This document shows positions 39,122-52,060 of a stretch of DNA of 64,000 nt, piece after piece. Positions within the stretch are counted from its first letter, which is position 1, and each line of letters begins with the position of its first letter. Made by a program: the position numbers and the translations under genes. The stretch is from Eulemur rufifrons (taxonomy: Eukaryota > Chordata > Mammalia > Primates > Lemuridae), in assembly GCF_041146395.1 (NCBI RefSeq), contig NC_091006.1:2796001-2860000 (forward strand). Direction: 5' to 3'. The notes beneath the pieces are model-generated. The model was not told the origin of the DNA. It worked only from the letters and a program-made list of their open reading frames with translations, and searched no databases.

Positions 39122-40325
39122 TATATATAGATTAAAATGAAAAGGCAAGCCACAAACGGGGGAAAATGTTTGCAGCACGTGTAACCAGCCAAAGGACTGA
39201 TGTCCAGACTGTGTGAAGAACTGCCACGAGTCAGTAAGAGAAAACATGCAAATAACCCAGTAGAAAAAAGCACATACACCCAAAATACTAAAAACGAAAA
39301 CAAAAGCATGGACACTCATTTCACAGAATGGCCTGTACATGTGAAATTTATCCTTAACTCATTAGACATCAGGGAAATGCAGCTGAAGACCACTGTGTGT
39401 GTGTGATCCACCTTAAAATACTTGGGTAAGTACCCTCAGTGGGGCGATGAGGAGAAGGGGCCGGTTATACTATTCTCTCTACTCAGGAACATTTGAGAAG
39501 GTTCATAATAAAGATTAAAAAAAAACCTACAGTGAGATACTGCTTTTTACTCAGTTGATTGGCCCCAATTAGGAAGCCTGACGTGTTTTGGTAAGCATGT
39601 GGACCCGTGGGAACTGCCCACTGCTGGTCAGAGTGTGAACTGCCAAAATCCCTCTAGAAAAGAGCATGGCAATTTTGCAAAGTTTAACACATGCATATTC
39701 TATGACCCAGCAGTTCCCCACTATTGTGCACCTAGAGGAAATACTGCACTTGTGCCCCAGGAGACGTGGAAGATTATTCAGAAGAAATATGATTTATAAT
39801 GGAAAAAAATTTTAGAAGGCGGTAATCCAAATGTCCATCAACAGAACAGCTGCATAGAGCTAGAGTCACAGAATGGACTTCTCACTACAGTAGTGACAAT
39901 GGATGAACTGCACCTACCTGCACCAATCCGGATGAATCTTAGAAATACAGTATCGAGTGGTAAAAGCAGGTCGCGGAAAGCCACATACAGGATGATGTAA
40001 TTGTTGTAAAATTCAATAAGGGAGGCTAAACAATATATTGTTTAAGGATACATATATATGTAATAAACTTTTATTTTTAAACAAGGGAAAGAAAAGCTTT
40101 GGGATAGTGGTTACCTCTGGAAGGAAGGCAGGAGATAGGATATGTAACATCCCAAGGACAGGCAACTGAAGAAGTAATTGCTAGAGAGAAATTCCCAGTC
40201 GTGTATACGATAGTTATTATGTATATGTTTATGATAGTACTAAATTATATTCTAATAAGAGACTAGTTACATAAGCAATGGTACATGCATGCGACAGATG
40301 TCATGCAGCCATCAAGAATGTTGCT
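39122..40325 (+). mobile_element. old L1 fragment, part 2 (3' end)
   Basis: Late ORF2 and 3' UTR-like text (atgtccagactgtgtgaaga, cagggaaatgcagctgaag, cccagcagttccccactatt). It is diverged and includes a foreign-looking patch at about 39405-39525. Confidence 0.6.
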
Positions 40326-40328
40326 CTC

Positions 40329-40612
40329 ACTGGGCACAGTGGTTCACACCTGTGATCCCAGCACTTTGGGAGGCCAAGGCAGGAAGAGCACTTGAGTCCA
40401 GGAGTTCAAGACCAGCCTGGGCACCATAATGAGACCTTATCTACAAAAAAATTTAAAAATTAGCCAAGCGCAGTGGTGCACTTAAAAACGGTTCTAGCCA
40501 CTCAGGAGGCTGAGGTGGGACTTGGAGGTTGCAGTGAGCTATGATAACACCACTGCACTGCAGCCTGAGTGACAAGAGTGGGACTCTGTCTCTAAAAAAA
40601 GGGGGGGGAAAA
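40329..40612 (+). mobile_element. old dimeric Alu (AluJ-like)
   Basis: It starts actgggcacagtggttcaca and ends gtctctaaaaaaag followed by a G8 run. It lacks the strepsirrhine right-arm form and is more diverged, so it is older than the other Alus. Confidence 0.8.
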
Positions 40613-41935
40613 ATCTCAAGACTACCTTAATATCTTGGAAAATACATCATTTCATGGAAGTTTCAGAACTGCACAGAGAGACTAGATAAAGATGGTGTGC
40701 CCGGTAAATGCCTAAAAATGGCAGGTGTACATACTCCCACATATACATGTCTGCATTTTTACATCTATGAACAGTACTGAAAAAGGAAGGGGTGCCTTCA
40801 ATGAACCCATGACTAGGAGGAATCCCTGACATTCACAAGGCAGATGGGCCTGATTCGGAGGACTTGCCGGCCTAAAACATGCCCAGGAGTGGACTTCTGT
40901 GGAACACGGGAGCAGCTGAGGTGCTGAGGCAGGAGGGGTGGCCTGGGGTGTCCAGCCAGATGCTGGCCAGCGCTGCAGCCGCGGCCACAGGTGGGTCTGC
41001 TCACTCTGCTCCGCAGGCTGTGCCAAGCAGGGGCAGAAGAAAAGGGGATGCCTCCCGGGAATCCATGAAGCAAGAATGGGATGTGTGAAAACGAACATGT
41101 AAGAGCCTTGGAAATGAGTGGATGGGCCAAGGAACAGGATGAGCAGAGAGTGAGCAAGAGAGGAGCAGCGTGGTGGATCTGGATACGTGCAGACCAGGAA
41201 GCCTAAAGGCACCAGGAGTTCTCAACAGCTGGAGGTCCAGAAGGAGAAGGGAGGAGAGAAAAAAAATAAAGAGTAATCAGCTCAAAAGAGACGAGTCCAC
41301 AGAGCATCATACAGAAAGAATGAAAGAAAGGGAGACCTGCCCAAGACCCAGTGTGTGAAGTTCAGGACGAGAGAGAGAAAGAACTCTTAGAAGCTTTCAA
41401 AGAAACAAGAATCAGTAGACTTCCCATCAACAACCCCAACTAAAAGATAACAGAACAACTTGGTCAAGATTTTGACGGAAAACTATCCTGCACCTAGAAT
41501 ACTATTCCCAGCCTGATTATCTTTCAACACTAAGGGCGAGGTGACAAACACAGCCTTCAAGGAATCAGCAAATATACCACGTTAGTGACGAAAGATACCA
41601 ACACATGTGTAGGAAAGTCTTGATAGACAGATTATGTTCCCGGTGACCTTAGCAGGGAGACGGGAGGAAGCGAGAGCTCCTTGTGGGAGGGAGCAACATG
41701 GATACTGGTGGATTCTAAATCTTAGGAGAATTTAATCATTCTGTTGGATCGTTGATCCAATTCAATTGAATCATTGATCCCAAGGAAACCCGGATCGTCA
41801 TCTACTCAGGACGCTCTCCTCCTCCCAGCGGGAGGCCATGTGCACGGTGTGCAAGGGTGAGATGTAGAAGACAGAGTGTTGAAGAGACAGTTGCACTTTT
41901 CGCACCAGTGAAAACCCGAGTGTTAAGGACACACC
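40613..41935. other. intergenic, unassigned
   Basis: A GC-richer part (40850-41250) and a purine-rich part (41230-41400) hold no recognised gene. The 166-codon minus-strand frame at 41212-40712 has no recognisable domain. Some text near 41400-41600 may be old L1. Confidence 0.3.
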
Positions 41936-41939
41936 AGTA

Positions 41940-42454
41940 CGGTAGTTCCCCCATATCTGCAGTTTTGCTTTCCACGGTTTCAGTTACCCACAGTCAACCA
42001 CCATCGAAAATATTAAAGGGAAAATTCCAGAAATATTTCATGTCTTAAAATGTGTGCTGTTCTGAGTGATGTGATGAAATCTCACAACATCCCACTCTGT
42101 CCCTCCCAGGACGTGAATCCTCCCTTAGTCCAGCGACTCCATGCTGTCTGCGCAGACCCACTCGTGGGTCACTCGGTAGCTGTTATCCGATCGACTGTCC
42201 CAGTATGGCAGAGCTTGTGTTCAAGGAACCCTTCTTTTACTTAATAACAGCCCCAAAGCTCAAGAGTGGTGATGCTGGCATATTATGATAATTGTTCTAT
42301 TTTATTAGCTGTTCATCTCTTACTATGCCTAATTTATAAACTTTATCATAGATGTGCATACGTAGGAAAAACATAGTATATATAGGGTTCAGTATTATTG
42401 GAGGTTTCAGGTATCCACAGGGGGTCTCAGAATGTAGTTAAGAGGGGACTACTG
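41940..42454 (+). mobile_element. Tigger-family element, copy 3
   Basis: The ends are CGGTAGTTCCCCC and GGGGACTACTG, with TA on the left (41938-41939). It is the same family as copies 1 and 2 but on the opposite strand. Confidence 0.85.
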
Positions 42455-43850
42455 TGCCCAGCACAAAATCTTCTTTTGAAAATTAAACCAAAGGTATACA
42501 TGTCCCTGTGCCTAGTGAGGTGAGTTCTGTAGCACTGAAAGTTGTTTATGGTCAGCATTATTTGTCATGTTCTCTGTCTTTTGTGGGCCAGGAGCCAAGC
42601 CCAGCACTGCCCTGCCTCAGCCATCTCCGGTATTACATACAGAAGTACCCACGCGCCTTGAAAAAGCTCTTTCCTAGGGCCATTTTCTCCTTATCAAATC
42701 ATGATTAAGAAAATATGACAAAATTCTAAAACAAAACAAAACATGACAATAAAACCTGATCATTTGCTAAACATAGAATTATTGGATCTGATATATCACA
42801 AAACCTTACCACAATGATAAAACAGCACAGAAAAAGGTACTGGTGGTTAATTTTATGTGTCAACCTTGAATTCTCAGTTTATAAAGTGATTTATAGCTTC
42901 ATAATCACCAAACAGGTGAAACAACACTTTTAAGATAACAAAGTGACCTGTGGTAAGACTTCTTAAAATTAAAAGGTCCATTCCTTTTAGCCAATATTCT
43001 ATCATGATACATTAAACGAAAAAGAGGACCTCGCCAGTAAGATTTTTTTTTCTTTTTGCATAAAACTCTTAAGTTCGCAGTCTTTAAATAAGATAGACAT
43101 AAGTTGGCTCTGTAGAATTTTGGCTGAATTATTAACTTAGGATTCAGCTTCTTACTTGTAATAAGATTGAAAAAGATAAAGAAATTAAGCCTTTGACCAT
43201 TTTATCCCAAAATATAATTTCTTCATTATGAGGAACAAAACAGAAAAGAAGTTAAAGAACTTCCTTCATAAAAGCACTGAACTGCCACAAGTCTAATAGA
43301 CTATTAGGGCCTAGATGAAAATAGAAAATTACCTAATAAAAATTGCAATTTGCATAGATTTGCCCCATAATTACAAAACTTATTAAGCTCCATTTTCCAG
43401 ATACTATAATGGGGTTCACCTTTCATTTAATGCAATTTGTGATCACTGACTACTGCAGGCAGCAAACGTTGGTAAAATCAAATCCATAATTACATTTTTG
43501 GTTCACATGTGAAAGACTGAAATATTCATTAGCTGATATATATACTATTTGTTAAAATTAAGTAGAATGAAAAATTCCGAAGAAGGTTCTACTCAATTCT
43601 TTAGCTTTTCAGGGCTTTGGTCCATTGATTCTGTGCAAGCTATGCCTATGAAGGTTACAAAACAGGAAAAGGAAACACTCACTTTGGGTCTGTATTCGTT
43701 CAGTCTAATTAAATATAGTAAATGGTAAATGCTTGTTAAAATCTTCCCACATGTGTGGTCCTGTCTGCAAATGTCTGTTTCATGCTGAACCTTGTAAGTC
43801 GCAACTGCCTTATGGTTTTGTGGCAGTCTGAGACAGTAAGGCCCCAATGA
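42455..43850. other. intergenic, unassigned
   Basis: AT-rich sequence; I recognise no gene or named repeat. Confidence 0.4.
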
Positions 43851-44250
43851 ATCATGCCTCCCTGGGTTCACGTCCCTTTTCAATGTGACTCTGTGGCCCC
43901 TCCCATCAAGTCGTAAGGTCTATTTCCACCTGAATCTAGGCTGGCCCTGTGCCTTGCTTTGGCCGGTAGAATGCAGCAGATGTGAGCCTGGGCCATAAGA
44001 AGCCTTCATCTTCCGCCTGTTGCATTGCTCCTGCTGTGGGGGGAGCAAGGATGATGAGAGACCGAGTATTCGGGAAAGGCCTGGCAGACGGCCAGAACTA
44101 AGACCTCAGACACGTGAGGAGGCCAGCTTGGACCCTGGAGCTTCCAGAAGGCTACAGCCACGTGAGTAGTCCCGGACAAGACTCCCCCAGCTGAGCCTAG
44201 GAACCCATGGAATTAGGAGAAAAAATCAATCATTACTGTTTTTAAAAAGC
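43850..44250 (+). mobile_element. MLT1-type MaLR LTR relic
   Basis: The layout tgaatctaggctggccctgt, aatgcagcagatgtgagcc, ggccagcttggaccctgg and acagccacgtgag follows MLT1-type LTRs. Diverged. Confidence 0.45.
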
Positions 44251-44255
44251 ACTGT

Positions 44256-44771
<516 letters not shown>

Positions 44772-44898
44772 CTTTTCATTTTTTTCACTAGTAGTTATTG
44801 CGACTAGCTCAAATGCACTATTTCTATATTCTCCATCAGTCTCAATAACATCTCCTATAAGAGACTTCTAGGAAAAAATAACACATGCGTGGTGACAC

Positions 44899-45087
44899 AT
44901 GCAGAACAAATTTCGGTGCGACCGTTGCTCCAGTGAAGTCGTGCAGAGTGGTCTTGAAGTTAATGCTTCCACATCTCAGTCCTGCCAACGTCCTCGTAAT
45001 CGTACAGCAGACTCTCAAGTACACAAGTTAATTGATAGTTTGATTGGTGAATTTATTCTAAAGCAAAATCCATTAATATCTGCCTGA
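44899..45087 (+). other. 62-codon ORF of unknown origin
   Basis: It begins MQNKFRCDRCSSEVVQSG, with a CxxC pair, and continues with a helix-prone KLIDSLIGEFIL. This could be a scrap of a hAT-type transposase or chance. No inverted repeats are seen around it. Confidence 0.15.
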
Positions 45088-45153
45088 AGGTGGTTCTTTC
45101 CCAGAGCTCGGTTTAGAAGCGCGGTGGGGAAGGTCCTGTTGCGCTCTGGGCGG

Positions 45154-45206
45154 CCCCCGCCCCACGGGGACCGCCCCCGCCCCACGGGGACCGCCCCCGC
45201 CCCACC
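45154..45206. repeat. 20-bp GC-rich tandem repeat
   Basis: The unit cccccgccccacggggaccg is repeated about 2.6 times with no changes. It sits in a local GC peak. Confidence 0.85.
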
Positions 45207-45830
45207 GCCTCCCTTCCTCACCTCGCTACTCCTCACTGCCTGGTGCCCTTCCTTCCCGCCAGACTTGGTTAAGTCTCTCTGGCTCTGAGTATCAAAACCC
45301 CCTCAGATCAGGGTCAAGGGAGAATTTATTTTGCATCAGAAAAGTTATCCAAAACTTGATAAGATAGATTGGCTGGGTGTTCTCTGGGGCAATCCTGCTT
45401 CTGCGTCCTTCATTGACTTTGTATCGACTTGGCTATCTCAGGTCTCTGTAGGGGCAGAGGTGAACTAAGAGATTTTCGGGGTAGATATGCAAATAACCTC
45501 TGACCAAGTAGAAAAGATAACCCCAGATATAGGGTTTTTGACTCTGTTGGACATTAACCAATTTACTCTCTCAACCAGCAATCCTAACATTCCTTTATTA
45601 AGTTGCCTGAAACAGCCAGTCCCTCAAGTGCACTTGGAAGCAGTTTTAACATCTTCCTGGTCTCCATATTAATTAATGAGTCAAAGAAAATCTTTGGCAC
45701 TTGTTCTTTTGATTGCTGAATCATGTTATTTAATCTTTTGTAAATTATACCTTAAAGTAAGGCCCCCAAAAGGGTTTCAGAGAACCCAGGGACTGGAGGA
45801 ACTATTCAGCCTCCCGAGGCAGCCAGTACC

Positions 45831-46077
45831 TCACGGTCCATTTCTCTCTCTCTCTCTCTCTCTCGCTCTCGCTCTCGCTCTCTCTCTCTCTGCTGCACTC
45901 TCCTCTCCTCTCCTCTCTCTCCACGCCATTAGGGAAAACGGCCACCCCACAGCCTCACGGTCCATTTCGCTCTCGCTCTCGCTCTCGCTCTCGCTCTCGC
46001 TCTCTCTCTCTCTGCTGCACTCTCCTCTCCTCTCCTCTCTCTCCACGCCATTAGGGAAAACGGCCACCCCACAGCCC
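45831..46077. repeat. 124-bp tandem duplication with CT/CTCTCG arrays
   Basis: Two copies (from 45831 and from 45955) each hold tcacggtccatttc, a ctctct/gctctc array, ctgctgcactctcctctcct and ccacgccattagggaaaacg. The array differs between copies: mainly CT in the first, mainly CTCTCG in the second. Confidence 0.9.
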
Positions 46078-46429
46078 TCAAGTTTGTACATTCTCGATTT
46101 AGAGGAACAGCCCAGACTGACCACAGTTGCAGAACCTTAAATCTATTTCTAAGAGAGAGACTGAGCTCACTGCAGTTTGGTCCTGGCCTCTGCTCCTTGA
46201 GCACTGGAAGACAAGGACGAGACTGAGAAGTTTCTGCATCTGTGTGACCAAAAACATCACTGCAGCCCACCTTGGGCTGGGCAGTGGCCAGCCTGAGGCT
46301 CCCGCTGCCTCCCTATGCCCAGAAGCGAGCTGAGCCCGTGGAGAGAAGGGAGTGTGGGTGTCGTGATGTTATTAATCTCCCCTCTCAGGTTCGCCAGCGT
46401 TTTTCTTTTGCCTGATTAGCATTGCCAAA

Positions 46430-47230
46430 ATTTAAGTCAGTTTAAATTTTTTTCAAGAGAACCATTCCTTATACTAAAAATTCCACTCTAGTTCTTGTAA
46501 TTTGTTGTTCTCTGATTTTGTCTCCATTAGTTCCATTTTTATTTCTCTTAGCTTTATTTTATTGGTTTTCTAGCTTTTTATTGAATACTGAGTTCGCTTA
46601 TTTTCATCCTCTCTTGCCTAATAATGAAAACACTTCATCCTCCTGCTTTGAGCAGATTTGGGTGCATGTCTCATAAGCTTTGGTTCTTCATGTTCTCCCA
46701 GTTTCTAACTTCTAAGGAGCCTGTGATTGCTACTTGGGTCTGCACTTTGACAGAAGGGGTACTTAAAAGGCTTGTTTAGCTTCCAGAGTTTGAATTTTTT
46801 AAATTAACCTTTTGTAATTGATTTCTAGTTTTATTACATTGTTGTCAGAAAATGTGCCCTGTGGCACCCCTTGCTGTGTGGAACTGGAGATTTTCCTCTG
46901 GTGGCTGTTGCATAGGTTCTAAGATAAGATGATTATACCCAGGCCGGAATGCCCCACGGATCCACAAATCAACCTTACTATAAAGCTTCTTACTCTTTTG
47001 TTTTTCCTATTTGACCTGTCAAAGATTGAGAGTGCCATGATAAAGTGGCTCGCTGTGATTTTCCTTATGACAATTTATTCTTGAATTTCTTCGAGTTTTG
47101 CTTTATACATTTCAACTTCAGTAATTTGCTACATTTGTGTTAGTGATATGAACATCTTCATTGTGAATCATACCTTCTGTACCGTTAATATGTTGACCCA
47201 AATCTATATCACATGTTCATAACATAACCC
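46430..47230 (-). mobile_element. L1 ORF2 relic, minus strand
   Basis: Phrases such as tgatttctagttttattaca with tgttgtcagaaaatgtgccc correspond to inverted ORF2. Frames are broken, with unrelated patches. Confidence 0.5.
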
Positions 47231-47244
47231 CAGTCTTTTATTGC

Positions 47245-47385
47245 ATCTGCCTGATATTCGCTCAGATATTTGAGCATCTGCCATGTGCCAGGCACTGTGC
47301 CTGGTGCAGGAGACAGAGTGGTGAATGGACCCAACAAGGTCCCTGTCCTTAGAGAGCTCCTAGTGGAGGAGAAAGACTGTGATCG
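47245..47385 (+). mobile_element. L2-like relic
   Basis: The phrases atctgccatgtgccaggcac and aaggtccctgtccttagag are typical of L2-type 3' ends. Confidence 0.5.
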
Positions 47386-47404
47386 AATTTAGTGACAATG
47401 TTAG

Positions 47405-47572
47405 ACTCACACGCTCAGGCACACACTCTCACGTTCCCACATTCTCGTATACACACTGATGCTCTCAAACACGCACACACCACTAGATGCTCGCTAAACG
47501 CAGACACACTGCCACTCACACACGCACACACTTTCACACGTGCACACAGTCATACACCCACGCACGTTTCAA
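47405..47572. repeat. CA/ACAC-rich low-complexity stretch
   Basis: An irregular run of cacaca and cactcaca words. ORFs rich in His and Thr here are artefacts of this composition. Confidence 0.7.
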
Positions 47573-47619
47573 CCTGTAAAAGTGTTCCTGTGGGATGGAC
47601 TGTTGGGGAATTTGGGGGT

Positions 47620-48200
47620 TGAAAGTCGTGGGCATTTTAAATTGACAAAAACTGCCACATTTATGTTCTCCGAAGACAGTACTGCCACGAGCAGAGCAGG
47701 AATGCTTCTCTTCACACCCTTACCAACACAGAATTTTTTTCTAGATTTTGACATTTAAGCTGGTCCAAGAGGTGACAGTGCCATTTTTTGCTAGTATATT
47801 AATATTTCTTTGAGTCATAAACATGAGCACCTTTTCCTGTACCTTTATCTATTTTTAGAAGCCCTTTACTCATTCTGGCTACTAACACCTTGCCATACTC
47901 ACAAATATGTGTTCAATTTTGTTATTTGTTGTTTAACTTTATCGATGATGTGATGTGTACATAAGTTTTAAAATTTGGAGTGCCCTCTTTTTTCTTCTGT
48001 TGCTTCTAGATTTCTTTCCATCTCTCAGATTATGAAAACACACTCCTATATCTTCCTCTGCTACTTTAGTGATTCTTTTTTTTTGCTTTTAGAGTTTTAA
48101 TCCATCCAGACTTGTGAATAATATGAAAGCAGAGATGTAATTTCTCCTCAAATGAATAGCCAGTTGTCCTGGCAACATTTATCGACTAATCAATGAACCA
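47620..48200 (-). mobile_element. L1 3' region relic, minus strand
   Basis: Inverted L1 3' text (ttcacacccttaccaacaca, agtcataaacatgagcacct and ttttagagttttaatccatc). Diverged. Confidence 0.5.
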
Positions 48201-49004
48201 GTCCACCAAAAGTGAAATACTATTGCCAGAGCAAGGGGTAGAGAAAAGGGATGCTGGGCAGAGGGAAAAACACAAATGTGTATTCCAGTGCATAAAATCT
48301 TTCCAAGCCGTAGAGCCTCTATTCTGAAAGGAAGCAGTAACTGCGTGGTGAGGAGCCATTTCCAGCCCCCGGAGAGCTTGCTTTATTTAGGGAAGACAGA
48401 TCTTGTTTCATGGAGACCAGGCTTCTGGTCTGAGTCCAAGATGCAAAGAGGTGGCCACCCAGTCATGAGCAGAGCCCCCAGATCTCAGGAAACAAACACC
48501 CCAGGAGCAAAGGCGGCTGATACAGCATGCAAGCTGTGATGAACACTTCCAGGGTGACCAATTTAATACAAAGCCAAGTCCTTTGTTTTGATAAATCTCA
48601 AATGCTTACCTTGAAGAGAAAGGTTGTCATGGTAACTCTTTCAGAGACAATATCTTCACTGTAGACCAGTTGTTTAAACTCTAGAGAACAATCTTTTCCT
48701 CTATGATGACAATTAAAACCCAACAAGGAGGCCAAACGTGGCAGCACCAGTATGAACCACAGGGAGTGGTATGAAAACCTTCACTGGTTTTCAAAACACT
48801 TCAAAAATGGCAAAACAAGGACTTAAAGATACATGACACCTTTTTTAAGAGCTAATGTCAATTGTTGCTTAGGTCAACTGTTTTATAACACAGATATGAA
48901 TTGGTAACAAAAATGACAAAGTGAATAGCATGATAATTATAATAATATTACAATGGGTTTGCTTCTTAAAAATACGAGTATATTTAATGCTAAATTAAAA
49001 TGCA
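48201..49004. other. intergenic, unassigned
   Basis: No gene or repeat recognised. It includes an 87-codon frame without recognisable features. Confidence 0.4.
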
Positions 49005-49005
49005 C

Positions 49006-49316
49006 AGCCGAGAGTGGCGTGCAATCACGCCTGTAATCCCAGCATTTTGGGAGGCAGAGGCAGGAGGATTGCTCTAGCCCAGAAGTTCAAGACTGGCCTG
49101 GGCATGGACATAGTGAGATTCTGTCTCTGCTAAAAAGAAAGGAAAAAAAATTAGCCAGGCATAGTGGCTCACACCTGTAGCCCCAGCTGCTTAGGAGGCT
49201 GAGGTGGGAGGATAATTTGAGCTCAAGAGTTCAGAGTTTACAATGAGCTGTGATGGTGCCACTGCACTGCAGCCTGGGCAACAGAATGAGACCTTGTCTC
49301 TTAAAAAAAAAAAAAA
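49006..49316 (+). mobile_element. old dimeric Alu (AluJ-like)
   Basis: It starts agccgagagtggcgtgcaat and ends gtctcttaaaaaaaa. The phrase gatggtgccactgcactgca is of general primate Alu type, not the strepsirrhine form. Confidence 0.8.
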
Positions 49317-49754
49317 AGTAAAATAGAATAAATTTAATTAATTAATTAAAATACATGGACCTAAACTGTCTCCATTCTTATCACCTGCAGCTTCTAACCT
49401 ATTGTCTTATGTCTTAACCCTGTTTCTGGGTAAGAAGCACCCACAGCCTGACAGAACCAGGCTGAAACTGAGCCCGGCACCTCCCAGACACGTGGCTAAA
49501 GCAGGCACAGTCCCTGCCGAGTGTGCAAAAGGTGTAGCAGCTGTGAGAAAAGACTGTCACACAGGTGTGCGCTGGGTTATGGGAACCAACAGAAGGTAAT
49601 GAAACATTTAGGGCCGGCAACACCGGGAAGATGTCATCACCCCTGGGCCTGAAGCGGTCAGGGAATGGAGCAGTCTTTCTGGAGTCCCGTGAGAACTGCG
49701 GTTGTGGGAGGGGGACCCCTCAACTCGAGCTGTGGCCTTAGGAGGCTGCCAGGT

Positions 49755-49870
49755 GCAGAAGCAGGCTCTGGAGTTTACATCCTGCCTGGACAAGCTACCT
49801 GCTTTGGTTTCCTCATCTATAAAGAGTGGATAATAATACTACCAATGTCATGGGGCCAAGGATTAGAATT
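49755..49870 (+). mobile_element. MIR-like relic
   Basis: The phrases gctttggtttcctcatctat and ggataataatactaccaatg fit the MIR 3' half. A Tigger follows directly. Confidence 0.5.
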
Positions 49871-49872
49871 TA

Positions 49873-50515
49873 TGTAGTCCCTGACTTACAACGGTTTGAC
49901 TTTCAATTTTTGACTTTATGACGCTATGAAAGAGATACACCTTCAGCAGAAACCGTACTTTGAGTGCCCATTCAACCATTCTGGTTTTCACTTTCTGTAC
50001 AGTATTCAGTAAATTGCATAAAATAGTCAACAGTTTGTTATGAAATAGGCTTTGTGTTAGATGACTTTGCCCAACTGTAGGCTAATGTAAGCACTGTGAG
50101 CATATTTAAGGTAAGCTACCTGTGGCCGGGCACGGTGGCTCATGCCTGTAATCCTAGCACTCTGGGAGGCCGAGGCGGGTGGATTGCTGGAGGTCAGGAG
50201 TTCGAGACCAGCCTGAGCAAGAGCGAGACCCTGTCTCTACTAAAAATAGAAAGAAATTATATGGACTGCTAAAAATATATATAGAAAAATTAGCCAGGCA
50301 TGGTGGTGCATGCCTGTAGTCCCGGCTACTCGGGAGGCTGAGGCAGGAGGATTGCTTGAGCCCAGGAGTTTGAGGTTGCTGTGAGGGAGGCTGATGCCAC
50401 AGCACTCTAGCCCAGGCAACAGAGCGACACTCTGTCTCAAAAAAAATAAAATAAAATAAAAAAGGTAAGCTACCTGAGCTGTGATGCTCGGTAGGTTATG
50501 TGTGTTAATACATTC
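49873..50515 (+). mobile_element. Tigger-type element interrupted by an Alu
   Basis: It starts tgtagtccctgacttacaac and runs through caactgtaggctaatgtaag. It is split by the Alu at 50124-50461 and resumes with gagctgtgatgctcggtagg. The right terminus is missing. Confidence 0.7.
50124..50461 (+). mobile_element. strepsirrhine Alu nested in Tigger
   Basis: It starts ggccgggcacggtggctcat and ends in (aaaat)n. The perfect 15-bp target duplication aaggtaagctacctg lies at 50108-50122 and 50462-50476, so the insertion is fairly recent. Confidence 0.94.
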
Positions 50516-51282
50516 AGTCCCCAGGCCACACAAGGCAGGAATGAGGAGTGGGGTGGGGGAGAGAGAGCATGAGAGAGTGGCAACTAGCAATATGCATAAG
50601 GGAATGAGTAAGATACGGGTCACTTTAAGTCCACAGGCAAATGCCTGAATGGCCCATTTAAAGGAATCAAGGAAAGAAAGCAGGGTGCCTGGTCTGCTAG
50701 ACAGGAGCTTTGCCTCTGACTTCTTGTGTCTGGCCACTGGCTGGGATGTGATGTTTTCACGCCCCGGCAGCAACCTTTGCTGTGTTGCTCCCGTTACAGG
50801 GAGTCAGTCCATAACCTCTGTGGACTAGACACGCAAGTATATTAATTACAGTTGCAGACATAAACATTAGAAAAACTAGAAAATGGCGTGAAGTGACTGA
50901 GACGGGAAGATAAAGAGGCAGGGGTCTGTTTCCATTATAAGCAATTTTCCATTATTTTTTAACCATGTGCACAAATGGATAAAACAATTTTAATTTTTCA
51001 CTGAAGATCATTTCATGACATCTCAACATATCTTTGCTAATATTCAGCAGGTGGGTTTGCCACTTTGAAAAGACCTGATGAGCACAAGGGAGAGGGTGAC
51101 ATAGATTGAGAGACTCGCATCTCTGTCAGTCACAGTGCACGGACCATACCCGGAAACTGATTATAACAGACAAGCTACAAAGCACTCGAGTCGTCTGAGC
51201 ACTTACTGAGTAGATATTTCATAATAAGGAATTGCAGGGAGAAGGAGGCTGATAGGATAATGATTCTGTGGATTTTTTTTTT

Positions 51283-51490
51283 TTTTACTATTAATAGTTC
51301 TTATTTTTTAGAAATACATACTGAAATATTTACAGATGAGATGGTACGATGTCTGGGACTGCTTCCAAATCCGCCGGTGGGAGGAGGGTATGGATGAAAC
51401 CAAACTGGCTGTGAGTTGATAATGTGGAGTTCATCATACTATTTGCTCAACTGGCGTATATGTGTGAAACTTCCTATATTAAAGACAGAG
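51283..51490. repeat. old repeat 3' end (family not assigned)
   Basis: The phrases aaatacatactgaaatattt and gatggtacgatgtctgggac resemble a widespread old retroelement end. I cannot name it without a library. Confidence 0.35.
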
Positions 51491-52060
51491 AAGAGGAATG
51501 TGTATACGAAGTGGCAACAGCATACATTTTGACATCGTATTTTTAAATATTAAATATATGCTGTTCAGTTTTAAAATATCAAGCCCTAATTTGGGCAGAT
51601 CGTCCCCTTCGAAGAGATTTGAACGTAAATTTCCGAACCGCAGGACTGGGGTGCGGGTGCTGCTGGTGATGCTCCGGCTCCCAAGTGTTGGGGAACAGAG
51701 AGAAACTGGCAGTGCATGGAAGGGAGGCATTCATCATGCTCCCCAAAGTCTGAGAACCCCCGAAATAGTCCTGCGTCCGTCTCACTCCAGCGTAGCACCC
51801 GATTCACTTGTCAGGCTGGTTTGCCGTGCCAGGCCAAGGTGCCGCTTTGGCAGGGAGGCGGAAAATGATGAAGTAGGAGGGGAAGGTGTGGGCCAAGGTT
51901 TGAGAGAGAAACCAGACCGTCTGCTAGAACAGTGCATACAGTAGGCACTTAATGTTTGCCTGAATGGATGGGAACCAAAGCACAAGCACTGAGGAAAAGG
52001 GTGAGAGAAGAGGTCTGTTGATAAAGGCTGTAATATTATAAAAATCTACCTGATTTTTGC
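51491..52060. other. intergenic, unassigned
   Basis: GC-moderate sequence; several overlapping frames of 60-148 codons on both strands look random. Confidence 0.3.

Noticed and set aside
45676..46140. 154-codon ORF rich in Leu-Ser and Leu-Ala repeats
   Set aside because: The repeats are translated CT and CTCTCG arrays, open only because such arrays contain no stop codon.
50240..50773. 177-codon minus-strand ORF
   Set aside because: Most of it translates the antisense of the Alu at 50124-50461 and the flanking Tigger; the Alu-type peptide recurs in other Alu-derived frames.
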